Origin: Chlorobium sp.
GTDB lineage: Bacteria; Bacteroidota; Chlorobiia; Chlorobiales; Chlorobiaceae
Assembly: GCA_013203905.1 (NCBI GenBank)
Contig: JABMPC010000086.1
Span: 1-35,877 of the forward strand
Direction of reading: 5' to 3'
Length of the DNA stretch: 35,877 bases
A program made the position numbers and the translations under genes. Under the pieces are notes generated by a model. It searched no databases, had not been told where the DNA came from, and saw only the letters and a list, made by a program, of their open reading frames with translations. Of the stretch, positions 18,684 through 27,774 are shown piece by piece. Within the stretch, counting starts at the first letter, position 1. Each line of letters begins with the position of its first letter.

Positions 18684-19466
18684 TCACAGCTCTCTTCTCC
18701 TCAGCACGCAGTAGAGCGGGCGATAGGTAAGGCTGACCCCGCCCTCTACCGAAAACTCGCGTCTGTAGTTCTCCATGAAATCCAGATAACGGCTTCTGCT
18801 CCACCGCTCCCGCCCAAGACCGTTGACACCGGTTTGGCGAATATGCCCAAGCACCTCACGGGGGGAAGGAAAAGTGAGCTGCTCGCGGGTATCCCTCAGC
18901 TCAAGCAGTTCAAAGTGCCGTTCGGCAATCTTCCCAATCTCCTCTGTGGTCCGGTAGCAGAGGCCTCCACCGCCAAGCATTGCGATCTCCTGCATGTTGC
19001 CGGCAGTGAAGGAGGTGAAGGCAAAGAGTTTTCCCGGGAAGAGGCTCCTCTTTATTCTGCCGAACAGCCGGTCAAGATCATTGAGCCACTGCAGGGTGGC
19101 GTTTGAGACCACAAGATCCAGCGAACCAGGCAGGTCCCCGAACTTCTCTATATCACCGTCCAAAAAGTCAAACTCCCCAACGAGGTGGCGGCATGCAATC
19201 TCCCGCAAAGGCTCCCGGCACTCACCAACCAGATCGTTAACCGTTAAGCTGGCAACAGGACAAGCATCCAGAAGCAGCTCTGTCAAAAGACCCGAGCCCG
19301 CTCCGATTTCCAGAACCCCTCCCAGCGGGTCCTCTCCCACATAGCGGCGGACCATGGAAACCAGCTCCCGGGCCATAGCCTCCTGCACCACCGCACTCTC
19401 GGGGTAGGAAGCGAGCGCCCGGCGAAACCGCTCTCCGACAAGCATTTTGTCCCTCACTCCCCTCAT
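18684..19466 (-). CDS. bioC: Malonyl-ACP O-methyltransferase
   Basis: SAM-dependent enzyme that methylates malonyl-ACP so that the disguised substrate can be elongated by fatty acid synthase to pimeloyl-ACP methyl ester. RFRRALASYPESAVVQ near the start is the typical BioC N-terminus, followed by SAM motif I VLEIGAGSGLLTELLL (about 46-61), LVVSNATLQWLNDL and the C-terminal GREVL-like PREVLGHIRQTGVNGLG segment. The ATG at 19466 overlaps the bioG stop (ATGA), supporting this start. With 260 aa it has the family length. Confidence 0.92.
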   Translation of the reverse strand: MRGVRDKMLVGERFRRALASYPESAVVQEAMARELVSMVRRYVGEDPLGGVLEIGAGSGLLTELLLDACPVASLTVNDLVGECREPLREIACRHLVGEFDFLDGDIEKFGDLPGSLDLVVSNATLQWLNDLDRLFGRIKRSLFPGKLFAFTSFTAGNMQEIAMLGGGGLCYRTTEEIGKIAERHFELLELRDTREQLTFPSPREVLGHIRQTGVNGLGRERWSRSRYLDFMENYRREFSVEGGVSLTYRPLYCVLRRREL

Positions 19467-20143
19467 GCCGTCAGCTCCATAATAGTTGATTGGTGAAAAA
19501 AAGGCCAGTGAGGCATTTCAGCAATAAAGCGCTGCTCCGTCCCCTCCCATGCGGAGCGCTGGCTTTGGGGAAGAAAAATGGCATCGTTCAGCCCGATAAT
19601 GGCCTTGGAATAGCTCCACCCCGACGACTTTTCGGCTTGCCCGCCAAGAAGCGCCTCCCTGATCCGCCGAAGCTCCTCCTGCTGGTCGGCGGCCTCTCTC
19701 GTGGGAGAGATTGCGGTGAAATGACGCAACACCTCCCGCGAGCCGCACATCCGGCGGTTAAAACGCACTTTATTCTCTTCAGAGTAGCTCTCAAGCGTCG
19801 CATCAAACACTGCCGGCTCAATACCCAGAACTGCATGGCGGGGGCAGGGGGTTCCATTCACAGCAACAGCAACATGTGGAGACGGAACAGCGGAGCGCTC
19901 TGCCACCCATACGCCCAGAGACCATGCAAGAAGAGTGCGGCGGGGGTAGTACTCAACTGCCCGGCAGAGTTCTGCACTGCACTGCAGGCTCCGGTAATCA
20001 TGAAAAGCAACCATATCGCCCCGGAACCCCTGTTCGACGGAGCGGGCAAAAAGAGCCGCCGCCGGAGCGGAGTCCATTCCCCACCCGCTGAAAAAGAGCA
20101 CCAGCTCTTCAGCTCCGGTTTTTCTCAACCATACCTCCTTCAT
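19463..20143 (-). CDS. bioG: Pimeloyl-ACP methyl ester esterase BioG
   Basis: Alpha/beta-hydrolase of the BioG (DUF452) family, which removes the methyl group from pimeloyl-ACP methyl ester and ends BioC-directed chain synthesis; it replaces BioH. Visible markers are LVLFFSGWGMD (14-24), the nucleophile elbow LLAWSLGVWVAE (Ser75), GLNDAIFLP (Asp187) and EMPHWPFF (His212), giving a plausible Ser-Asp-His triad. At 226 aa it is the expected size. It overlaps bioF upstream and bioC downstream, both by ATGA, so all three should be translated together. No separate BioH-like protein is seen in the window. Confidence 0.88.
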   Translation of the reverse strand: MKEVWLRKTGAEELVLFFSGWGMDSAPAAALFARSVEQGFRGDMVAFHDYRSLQCSAELCRAVEYYPRRTLLAWSLGVWVAERSAVPSPHVAVAVNGTPCPRHAVLGIEPAVFDATLESYSEENKVRFNRRMCGSREVLRHFTAISPTREAADQQEELRRIREALLGGQAEKSSGWSYSKAIIGLNDAIFLPQSQRSAWEGTEQRFIAEMPHWPFFHQSTIMELTA

Positions 20144-21303
20144 ACAACCTCCCTAAGAGCGCCCGGAATTCCCGACACATCGTCCCAGCAGAGGGTTGCG
20201 CGCAAGGATATGCGGATACGGGCCGTATTTTCAGGAACCGTCGGGGGACGGACCGGCAGAGCGAGAAACCCCCGTTGTCTAAGTACCGCAGCCATGGCAA
20301 CCGCCCGACTGTTCGGCCCGGCGTACACCGGCACAATATGGCTTTCGCCCGGAACACTGAACCCCTGCGCCTGCAGAGAAGTGCGAAGCCTTGAGGCAAG
20401 CGCCTGCAGCCGCTCCCTCTCCTCCTGCATCCGGGTCTGGCGCCGAAGGGTCCAAAGACTCCAGGAAAGCATCACCGGAGGGATGGCCGTCGTAAAAATG
20501 AAAGGCCGGGCGGTATTAACCAGATACTCCCGCAGGAGAGGGCCCATGATGGCATAAGCCCCGGTGGAAGCAAATGCCTTACCGAAGGTGCCCACAATAA
20601 TGTCAATCTCTTCACTCAGGCCTTCAGCCTCTGCGAGCCCGAGCCCCCGGGGGCCAAGCGTGCCAACCGCATGAGCCTCGTCAAGGATGAGAATGGCCCC
20701 GTACCGCTTTTTCAGCTCAACGAGGCGCCCGAGATCAACCAGATCGCCATCCATGCTGAAAATGGATTCCGAAATAATAAAACACTGCCGCCGGCTTTTC
20801 GTCCCCTCATCGAGCAACGCCTCAAGATGGTCGTAGTCAAGGTGGCGGTAACGCTTCCAGCTGGCATCCGAAATTTTCAGCCCGTCAATAATGCTTGCAT
20901 GGTTGAGCCGGTCGGAAAGCACAAGGTCGTGGCGACCGGCAAAAGCGGGAAGAATTCCAGTATTGGCATGGTAGCCGCTGTTGAACAGCAGGGCAGACCG
21001 GCCACCATAGAGCGTTGAGAGCTCAACCTCCAGCGCGTCAGCAAGCGGATGGTTTCCGGTAAGAAGGCGAGAGGAACAGCTGCTCATGGGGGGCAGATCT
21101 GCCCCTGTCTCCTCCAGCCACCTGGAGCGCAGCATAGCGTCATCACCCAAGCCCAGGTAATCATTGGAAGAGAGGTTCAGGAGGCTCTCACTGCCAATTG
21201 TGATATGACGACCTGAGCGGCCGGCAACACTTGGGATGGTCCGGTAGCGCTCAGCGCTCTGCATGGCTCCGAGCTCGCGATGTAAGCGGTCATGAAACTC
21301 CAT
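20140..21303 (-). CDS. bioF: 8-amino-7-oxononanoate synthase
   Basis: PLP enzyme condensing pimeloyl-ACP with alanine to KAPA. The sequence shows LLNLSSNDYLGLG (41-53), SRLLTGNHPLADALE, LILDEAHAVGTLGPRGLG (205-222) and the PLP lysine Lys242 in VGTFGKAFASTGAY. Length (387 aa) is typical. AAGGGG lies just before the ATG as a strong ribosome site. The gap from bioB is 9 nt, and the stop overlaps bioG by ATGA. Confidence 0.95.
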   Translation of the reverse strand: MEFHDRLHRELGAMQSAERYRTIPSVAGRSGRHITIGSESLLNLSSNDYLGLGDDAMLRSRWLEETGADLPPMSSCSSRLLTGNHPLADALEVELSTLYGGRSALLFNSGYHANTGILPAFAGRHDLVLSDRLNHASIIDGLKISDASWKRYRHLDYDHLEALLDEGTKSRRQCFIISESIFSMDGDLVDLGRLVELKKRYGAILILDEAHAVGTLGPRGLGLAEAEGLSEEIDIIVGTFGKAFASTGAYAIMGPLLREYLVNTARPFIFTTAIPPVMLSWSLWTLRRQTRMQEERERLQALASRLRTSLQAQGFSVPGESHIVPVYAGPNSRAVAMAAVLRQRGFLALPVRPPTVPENTARIRISLRATLCWDDVSGIPGALREVV

Positions 21304-21312
21304 AGCGCCCCT

Positions 21313-22320
21313 TCAGGAAAAACTGGCAAGGCGACGGGCGAAACGGTGGTCATCAGCCACCTCACGGCCCCGCGTGGTCAGGTACCCTCCCGTCAGGTAT
21401 CCGTCCGCACCCGAAAGCATCAGAAGCCCCTGAAAATCCTTCATGATAGTCTCACGGCCGGCAGCGAACTTTATGGTTGCGCGGGGGTGGACAAGACGGG
21501 CCAGAGCGAACACCTTCACAATGTCGGCAAGCGGCACAGGATCTGCATCAGCAAGAGGGGTTCCCTCAATTGGAACAAGAACATTGATGGGGATAACCGA
21601 AACATCGAGATCGCGAAGGGCAAAGAGCATGGCAACACGGTCGGCCATACTTTCGCCGACGCCGATAATGCCCCCGCAGCACACATTGACCCCCTCCTGG
21701 CGAAGCAGACGGACGGTCTCTTTGCGCTCTTCAATCCCATGCGTATCGGCAATGAGATCAGCATACTTTTCAGGTGCAACCTGAAGATTGATGTTGTAAT
21801 GGCCAATGCCGTGGCGGGCCAGTGCCGCAGCCGTTTCAGGGCCGAGTATGCCGATTGAAGCACAAACATTAAGCTCAGGAAGCTCCTTGTGCAGGCGGTC
21901 AATCATGGCAAGAATCCGCTTGAATTCCGCATTCATGGTCCTGTAGCCGTAACCGCTGGTGACAAGCCCGAAATGCGACACACCATGTTCGGCACAGCTT
22001 CTGGCCTCAAAGAGCACCGCATCCTCGTCAACCAGCGGGTAGACCTCAATATCGGCATGGTTATGGCGCGACTGGGCGCAGAACCGGCAATTCTCACCGC
22101 AGACCCCCGATTTGGCGTTCATGATGGAACAGGCATGAATACCGCCCATTCCCCAGCGGTTTCTGACCTTGTTTGCCAGCGAGGCAAGATCAAGCGAAAG
22201 TTCTCCGGGAAGTGAAGCAAGAAGCAGAGCCTCTTCAAGGGAGATTGGCTCGCCGTTTTCAAGCACCCGGTATGCCGCTGCAACAGCGGGATGAAGCGTT
22301 TTTGTGTCCATGTTCTGCAT
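21313..22320 (-). CDS. bioB: Biotin synthase
   Basis: Radical-SAM enzyme that inserts sulfur into dethiobiotin. The [4Fe-4S] cluster motif CGENCRFC (Cys74, Cys78, Cys81) is intact, with [37 protein letters not shown] and the C-terminal [15 protein letters not shown]. Length 335 aa fits the family. An ATG three codons further on is an alternative start. It is the first biosynthetic gene after birA, with a 22-nt gap and no separate operator that I can find. Confidence 0.96.
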   Translation of the reverse strand: MQNMDTKTLHPAVAAAYRVLENGEPISLEEALLLASLPGELSLDLASLANKVRNRWGMGGIHACSIMNAKSGVCGENCRFCAQSRHNHADIEVYPLVDEDAVLFEARSCAEHGVSHFGLVTSGYGYRTMNAEFKRILAMIDRLHKELPELNVCASIGILGPETAAALARHGIGHYNINLQVAPEKYADLIADTHGIEERKETVRLLRQEGVNVCCGGIIGVGESMADRVAMLFALRDLDVSVIPINVLVPIEGTPLADADPVPLADIVKVFALARLVHPRATIKFAAGRETIMKDFQGLLMLSGADGYLTGGYLTTRGREVADDHRFARRLASFS

Positions 22321-22342
22321 TGAATTGAACCGTAGAGCCGGT

Positions 22343-23320
22343 TTATTGTTTCAGGGTGGCCTCCCCCGACCCTATCAGATGAACTGTTCCGTCCGATGCC
22401 ACAACCCTCAGCTCCCCCAGAGCAGAAAGGCCCGACACCCGCCCCGCAATCTTGCCATGGAGCCGCGACACCTCAACTTCCCGGCCTTTCAGCCAGGCGT
22501 GCTGCTCAAGATAATCAAGCACAAAAGCAAGATCATCAGCCTCACACCATGCATGGTAGAGCGGCTCAAAATGATTGAGAATTCCGGCCAGAAGTGCCGG
22601 TCGGGAAACGCTCTTGCCGGAAACGAGCTTGAGCGATGTTGCGCTCCTACAAAGATGGTCGGGAAAGCTCTCCTGATTGACATTGATGCCGATACCAACC
22701 ACGACGAAATGCGCACAATCAGCCTCCGACTCCATTTCACAGAGAATGCCCGCCAGCTTTCGTCCATCAGAATAAATATCGTTCGGCCACTTGACAGCGG
22801 TCAACAGTTCAGGAAGAAGCTCACCAAGAGCGCGGTGCACCGCCACGGCAACAAGCAGGGTCAGCTGAGGAATACGATGAAGAGGAACAAGAGGACGAAG
22901 CACAAGGGAGCATGAGAGGTTGAGCCCCGGAGCCGACTCCCAGCTCCGGCCCAGACGCCCCCGACCTCCGGTCTGCCTGTCGGTGGCAACCACAAGGCCT
23001 TCCGCCGACCCCTCGCCGGCAAGAGCCCGTGCTGTTGTATTGGTTGAGACGAGCTCCTCCTCCCACACCATCTCCCTGCCGAACGCACGAGTATTGAGAA
23101 AGTGCTCCACCTCCGGTCCCGACGGAATTCCCGTCATGGAAGAAAGCCTGTAACCTCTTCCGCTGAGAGCCTCAATGCCGTATCCACCACTGCGCAGCAT
23201 TCTGATATGCTTCCAGACCGCACTACGGGTCATGCCGAACTCCCGCGAGAGTACGGCGCCGGAGAGAAAACCGGGAGCGGAGGAGAGACGACCGAGAATC
23301 TTCTGCGAAACTTCGTTCAT
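22343..23320 (-). CDS. birA: Bifunctional biotin operon repressor / biotin-protein ligase BirA
   Basis: Two-domain BirA. Residues 1-60 form a winged helix-turn-helix ([26 protein letters not shown]... GRGYRL). The ligase domain has [10 protein letters not shown] (118-127), which binds biotinyl-AMP, and VKWPNDIY (about 176-183) with the catalytic lysine, and the protein ends with the small SH3-like C-domain. Having the DNA-binding domain, it should repress transcription as well as biotinylate carrier proteins such as acetyl-CoA carboxylase. A BirA-type operator overlaps its own promoter, so it appears autoregulated together with the bio genes. It lacks an obvious Shine-Dalgarno (the leader ends CCCTCCTTTTTTC). 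Confidence 0.94.
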   Translation of the reverse strand: MNEVSQKILGRLSSAPGFLSGAVLSREFGMTRSAVWKHIRMLRSGGYGIEALSGRGYRLSSMTGIPSGPEVEHFLNTRAFGREMVWEEELVSTNTTARALAGEGSAEGLVVATDRQTGGRGRLGRSWESAPGLNLSCSLVLRPLVPLHRIPQLTLLVAVAVHRALGELLPELLTAVKWPNDIYSDGRKLAGILCEMESEADCAHFVVVGIGINVNQESFPDHLCRSATSLKLVSGKSVSRPALLAGILNHFEPLYHAWCEADDLAFVLDYLEQHAWLKGREVEVSRLHGKIAGRVSGLSALGELRVVASDGTVHLIGSGEATLKQ

Positions 23321-23363
23321 GAAAAAAGGAGGGAAGGGTTGCCCCGGCGGGGGGCGGCAACTA

Positions 23364-23395
23364 TTGTCAACCTGAATGTAGCATCAGGTTGACAA
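23364..23395. promoter_or_regulatory. BirA operator (biotin box)
   Basis: A perfect inverted repeat with 12-bp arms: TTGTCAACCTGA (23364-23375) and TCAGGTTGACAA (23384-23395), separated by 8 nt. Its halves, TTGTCAACC and GGTTGACAA 14 nt apart, fit the known BirA box (TTGTAAACC-N14/15-GGTTTACAA in enterobacteria) with one symmetric change per half. It lies 44 nt before birA and overlaps the predicted -10 element. Confidence 0.88.
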
Positions 23396-23403
23396 CTTTG
23401 CAA
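23375..23403 (-). promoter_or_regulatory. Predicted promoter of the birA-bio operon
   Basis: On the minus strand TTGCAA (23403-23398) and TACATT (23380-23375) are spaced by 17 nt. The operator covers the spacer and most of the -10 hexamer, the geometry expected for repression by steric exclusion of RNA polymerase. The implied leader is about 45-50 nt. Confidence 0.6.
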
Positions 23404-23423
23404 GAAGAGAACGCCGCAAAGAT

Positions 23424-25142
23424 TCAGCGCTGCATGGCGGCAAGCCGCGAAGCCTCGTAATTTTTCCTGTAGACCTCAAGTCCCTGAAACACCCTGTATG
23501 CTATTTTGGTCTGTTCCTGACGGTCGCGGAGAATCTTCTCCTCCTGGGCATTGGAGATATAACCAACCTCAACCAGCGCACTGGGCATGGAGGGGGTCCA
23601 GAGCACCATAAAACCGGCCTGACGGACGCCACGGTTAGTAATGGTAGGCGAGCGGTCAATGGGTCGCAGAATTTCCTGGGCAAGGGAGGTTGACTGTCGC
23701 ACAAAGGCATTCTGGGCCATGGTGCTCATGATCAGATGCTCCTGAGTATATCCCTTGTAGCGATCCTGGTAATCAGCCTCCTGACTGATAACGGCATTTT
23801 CAAGCATAGCCACATCAAGGGCTGATTTCGTTTTATGGGGACCAAGAATGTACACCTCCGCTCCACGCATACTTCTCTTGTTGTTTGCGTTGGCGTGAAT
23901 GCTCAGAAAAAGCTTGCCCCCTTCGCGGTTGGCAATTTTACCCCGTTCATGCAGAGGAATAAACCGATCGTCCTTCCGTGTATAGACCACCCGTACGCCA
24001 GGCCATTTCCGGGCGATAATGCTACCGAGATCACGCACGATATTGAGCACAACATCCTTCTCCCGCGTACCCTTCAGCCCCACCGCTCCAGGATCTTTTC
24101 CGCCATGCCCGGCATCAAGCACAATGGTGTCAAGCTTCCATTTCTCCATATCCTGCTGGATAACGCTTGCAATCCGGCGTGTTTTTTCGCTCTCCCGCAA
24201 CGCCTTCACATCTGCTTCGCTGCGCACCAGAAGCCGATAGCGGTTAGTGGTCTGGCTCTTCTGGAATTCCATTGGGGCAATAACCTGCGCCTCCGGATCA
24301 AACGCAACGGCAAAACGCAGCCCCTCCGGGGTGTCCGACGGCCTTATGCTGCGCACGACTCCCTGCCCGAAGGTTTTTGTGAGCGCAGGAATGTCGCCGG
24401 AAGCACCCTTGAGGGTACAAAAAGCTTTTCCTGAAGCATCCGGCTGCAGAACCACAGCTTCAGTCGCTGCTCCCGACGCAGTCATAGTGATAATGGCGCC
24501 GTTGGCTCGTTCTTCAACAGCAATACCAACAATACGAGTCGGACCGGCAAATGCGGAGGAAGAGGTATCCTGCTGCGGGGTGGCCAGCGACCCAACTGAA
24601 GCTGTTGAGCGGGCTTTGGGACGCGGCTGCATCCAGGCCTTCAGCATCCCCTCTTTCTGGCTGTAGAGAATATCCCGGTCAAGCCAGAGAGAAAAGAGCC
24701 GGGCAGCATCGCCAACAGGCATGAAAAGCCGTTCGCCAATCAGGCGCGGCGCTGAACGCAGCTGGAGCATTCGTGGGGCATCAAGGCGGCTGCGAGGCTC
24801 AATGCGCACAAACGCTCCCCCAGCCCTCACCACCAGAATACTGCCGGGAGAGTTGAGTGCCTCTTCAGCAGAAAGCGTTCCCCCCGCAACGCGAAGACTG
24901 AGCCGCAGCGCCCTGGTCATGGAATCAAGATCAACCAGGAGGGAACCACTGTCATTACGAGCAATAACCCCTATAGTATACCCTTCGCCACCTCCAAGAG
25001 AAACCCGCAGTGGAATGGTCGGCTGTGCCGCACCGGAAGCCGGTGCGGCTGCCGCGGCAATGGAAAAAGATGCCGCAAAAAAGAGAGCCATCAGAAAGGG
25101 AACAGCTGAACAGCGGCGGAGCCGTGACAGGGAGAGCATCAT
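23424..25142 (-). CDS. amiC: N-acetylmuramoyl-L-alanine amidase (AMIN + Amidase_3)
   Basis: Periplasmic murein hydrolase that cuts the bond between N-acetylmuramate and the stem peptide, typically during cell separation. Residues 1-35 are a signal peptide (RLRRCSAVPFLMALFFAASF... AAAAAP). The middle region (about 200-300) resembles an AMIN targeting domain. The C-terminal zinc amidase domain is clear: IVLDAGHGGKDPGAVG (about 343-358), TREKDVVLNI with the zinc Glu, LFLSIHANAN with the second His, and ALVEVGYISN with the catalytic Glu. At 572 aa it is longer than E. coli AmiC (417 aa) because of the larger N-terminal region. Two adjacent ATGs (25142, 25139) are possible starts. Confidence 0.88.
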   Translation of the reverse strand: MMLSLSRLRRCSAVPFLMALFFAASFSIAAAAAPASGAAQPTIPLRVSLGGGEGYTIGVIARNDSGSLLVDLDSMTRALRLSLRVAGGTLSAEEALNSPGSILVVRAGGAFVRIEPRSRLDAPRMLQLRSAPRLIGERLFMPVGDAARLFSLWLDRDILYSQKEGMLKAWMQPRPKARSTASVGSLATPQQDTSSSAFAGPTRIVGIAVEERANGAIITMTASGAATEAVVLQPDASGKAFCTLKGASGDIPALTKTFGQGVVRSIRPSDTPEGLRFAVAFDPEAQVIAPMEFQKSQTTNRYRLLVRSEADVKALRESEKTRRIASVIQQDMEKWKLDTIVLDAGHGGKDPGAVGLKGTREKDVVLNIVRDLGSIIARKWPGVRVVYTRKDDRFIPLHERGKIANREGGKLFLSIHANANNKRSMRGAEVYILGPHKTKSALDVAMLENAVISQEADYQDRYKGYTQEHLIMSTMAQNAFVRQSTSLAQEILRPIDRSPTITNRGVRQAGFMVLWTPSMPSALVEVGYISNAQEEKILRDRQEQTKIAYRVFQGLEVYRKNYEASRLAAMQR

Positions 25143-25362
25143 GAAAAATCCCGTGTGTTAGGGGTTAGGTTTCAGGGTTCAGGGGGAAATTTCCTGAATC
25201 AGTATAATAAATATACTCTTCCTCTGAAACCCCTCCGGACGAAAGTAATGGAAGAACCCTTTTGGGACTAAAATTTGTTTTTACGAATGCAAGGTCTATC
25301 TTTTTCCAAATTCGCCTCAACACGCTCTTCTTGATAACGCTCTTACCACCGGGACTGATGCA
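25143..25362. other. 220-nt divergent intergenic region between the amidase gene and topA
   Basis: The longest non-coding gap in the window. Near the amidase start there is a run of degenerate G-rich units (GGGGTTAGG, TTTCAGGGTTCAGGG, about 25161-25186), then an imperfect palindrome TTCAGG...CCTGAA (about 25180-25198) and an AT-rich inverted repeat AGTATA-N5-TATACT (25201-25217). Closer to topA, TTGTTT (25275-25280) and TATCTT (25297-25302), 16 nt apart, could be a weak promoter. No gene is seen. Confidence 0.4.
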
Positions 25363-27774
25363 ATGGCAGTAAAAACACCTACACTTTCAGCCAAGAACAG
25401 AACCCTCATTGTTGTTGAATCGCCCTCAAAAGCCAAAACCATCAACAAATATCTTGGTGACGGCTATGCGGTGTTTGCATCGGTCGGCCACATCAAGGAT
25501 CTTCCCAAAAAAGAGATCGGCCTTGATTTCGACAACCATTACGAGCCCCGCTATGAGGTGATAGCCGGGAAAGACAAGGTGGTCCGCCAGCTGAAAAAGC
25601 TCTCCGCAGAAGCCAATGCCGTCATGATTGCAACTGACCCTGACCGCGAAGGTGAGGCCATTGCATGGCACATCGCCAACGAAATCGGCAAGACAAGCAA
25701 GCCTGTCACCAGGGTCATGTTCAATGAAATCACCAAAAGCGCCATTCTTGAGGCAATAGAAGACCCCCGCCAGATTGACTACAGACTGGTCAGCTCACAG
25801 CAGACCCGACAGGGGCTTGATAAAATTGTAGGGTACCGAATCAGCCCTTTTTTATGGAATGTGGTCATGCGCGGCCTCTCCGCCGGACGGGTCCAGTCCG
25901 TAGCCCTTCGCCTCATCTGTGAGCGGGAAATGGAGATAAACCGCTTCGAGATACAGGAGTACTGGACCATTTCGGCTGATTTCATCACTTCAGAAAAGGA
26001 GTCGTTCAGAGCCCGCCTGACGAGCATCAACGGAGAAAAACCCGAGCTCCCTGACCAGGCCTCGGCAGAGGCTGCAGCTGCCCTTGTTTCAAAGGGGAAC
26101 TACAAGCTGCAAGCGATCGTGCCGCGCACCCAGCAGCGCCGGGCGCCACTGCCATTCACCACATCGCTTCTTCAGCAGGCCGCATCAAACCAGCTCGGAT
26201 TCGGATCAAAAAAAACCATGCGGGCCGCCCAGCAGCTCTACGAAGGCATTGACATTGGAAGCGAAGGGGCGACCGGCCTCATCACCTACATGAGGACCGA
26301 CTCCATACGCATTGGTGATGAAGCAAAGGGGCAGGCCCGACATTTCATTGAAAACGCTTTCGGAAAAGAATATATCGGCTTTGGCGGTGCTGCCGCTAAA
26401 TCATCCAAAAATGCACAGGACGCCCACGAAGCCATCCGCCCGACCTCCGTCAACCGACGCCCTGAAGACCTGAAACCCTATCTGAGCGCAGACCAGTACC
26501 GCCTCTATGATCTCATCTGGAAGCGGTTTGTCGCCGCATTGATGGCGCCGGCCAAAATTGAGCAGACCCGTGTCGACATCACCGACCCCGAAACCCGGAT
26601 CTCCTTCAGATCCAACGGAAGCAGGGTTCTTTTTCCCGGATTCATGAAAGTGTTCAACGACCAGGAGGAGTTGGCCTATGAAGAGAGGAAATCAACAAAA
26701 GACGAGGGAGAAAAAGAGCAGACGGTCCGGTTGCCAAAAGTACTTACAGAGAACGACCCGCTCAATCTCGGCCCTATAGACAGCCGCCAGAGCTTTACCC
26801 GTCCCCCGGCCCGTTTCAGCGAGGCCACGCTGGTCAAGGATCTTGACAATTACGGTATTGGACGACCCTCAACCTATGCATCGATTTTCTCAACCCTGCA
26901 AGACAGGCGGTATGTTGAACTGCAGAAAAAGAAGATTATTCCGACAGTCCTCGGTATGGATGTTTCCGAGATACTGGTCTCCAACTTTCCCGAGCTGTTC
27001 AATGTCGATTTCACCGCCGGGATGGAAACCGAACTCGACAAAGTAGCCATCGGCGAGGATGACTATGAGTCTGTGCTCGACCGTTTCTACAAACCCCTTG
27101 AAGCCACCCTCAGCGCTCGAAAAGAGGACCCCGTCATTCCCCAGAACCGGGATGCGGCTCCATGCGAAAAATGCGGAGAGGGGAGAATGATTGTCAAATG
27201 GACCCAAAGCGGGAAGTTCCTCGGCTGCTCGCGCTATCCGAAGTGCCGCAACAACATCCCCATTGCCACAAACAAAGAGAAACCAAAGGATACCGGCATT
27301 CTCTGCCCCTCCTGCAATGAAGGGCACATGCTGCTTCGCAATGGCCGCCACGGCGCATTCCTTGCCTGCTCAAGCTACCCGAAATGCAAAGGTCTGCTCA
27401 ATCTGGGCAAACAGCGTCAGATTGAGCCCCTGAAGCTCCCCCCCGTTCTGACTGATCTGGCCTGCCCGAAGTGCGGAGCTCCCATGAACCTCCGGGTCGG
27501 CAAACGGGGACCGTGGCTCGGGTGCTCCAAATTCCCCAAATGCCGGGGACGCATGGCATGGAACTCGCTTGAAGAACCGGTACGCGCGCACTGGGAAGAG
27601 GTCATAGCTGACCACATCAAAGCCAACCCGGCAATCACCATCACCATGATTGACGGCAAACCTGCCTCCATGACCATGCCTATTGACGACATCATCACCA
27701 GTGCAGAAGAGAGCGGACTGGTGACTGCCGAGGTTGAAGAGCAGGCCGCCGAGGCAACCCCTGTTACAGAATAA
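25363..27774 (+). CDS. topA: DNA topoisomerase I (type IA)
   Basis: Relaxes negative supercoils through single-strand passage. The TOPRIM domain starts with VVESPSKAKTINKYLG (17-32) and contains the acidic DPDREGE cluster (92-98). The active-site tyrosine is Tyr309 in ITYMRTDS, with AGRVQSVALRLICERE (174-189) before it and GRPSTYASIF later. The C-terminus carries three four-cysteine zinc ribbons, beginning at Cys601 (CEKC), Cys648 (CPSC) and Cys701 (CPKC), each ending in a CSxxPKC pattern. The protein is 803 aa with an acidic, Ala/Glu-rich tail. The last 11 nt overlap the end of the converging feoB. Confidence 0.97.
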   Translation: MAVKTPTLSAKNRTLIVVESPSKAKTINKYLGDGYAVFASVGHIKDLPKKEIGLDFDNHYEPRYEVIAGKDKVVRQLKKLSAEANAVMIATDPDREGEAIAWHIANEIGKTSKPVTRVMFNEITKSAILEAIEDPRQIDYRLVSSQQTRQGLDKIVGYRISPFLWNVVMRGLSAGRVQSVALRLICEREMEINRFEIQEYWTISADFITSEKESFRARLTSINGEKPELPDQASAEAAAALVSKGNYKLQAIVPRTQQRRAPLPFTTSLLQQAASNQLGFGSKKTMRAAQQLYEGIDIGSEGATGLITYMRTDSIRIGDEAKGQARHFIENAFGKEYIGFGGAAAKSSKNAQDAHEAIRPTSVNRRPEDLKPYLSADQYRLYDLIWKRFVAALMAPAKIEQTRVDITDPETRISFRSNGSRVLFPGFMKVFNDQEELAYEERKSTKDEGEKEQTVRLPKVLTENDPLNLGPIDSRQSFTRPPARFSEATLVKDLDNYGIGRPSTYASIFSTLQDRRYVELQKKKIIPTVLGMDVSEILVSNFPELFNVDFTAGMETELDKVAIGEDDYESVLDRFYKPLEATLSARKEDPVIPQNRDAAPCEKCGEGRMIVKWTQSGKFLGCSRYPKCRNNIPIATNKEKPKDTGILCPSCNEGHMLLRNGRHGAFLACSSYPKCKGLLNLGKQRQIEPLKLPPVLTDLACPKCGAPMNLRVGKRGPWLGCSKFPKCRGRMAWNSLEEPVRAHWEEVIADHIKANPAITITMIDGKPASMTMPIDDIITSAEESGLVTAEVEEQAAEATPVTE

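Noticed and set aside
19490..20557. Long open frame (355 codons) on the plus strand opposite bioG and bioF
   Set aside because: The opposite-strand genes have complete BioG and BioF motifs. This frame has shadow-type composition and no recognisable domain.
22321..22346. TTGAACC...GGTTTATTG as a second BirA operator before bioB
   Set aside because: The halves are only 8 nt apart and imperfect, so spacing does not fit a BirA box. The upstream operator already serves the operon.
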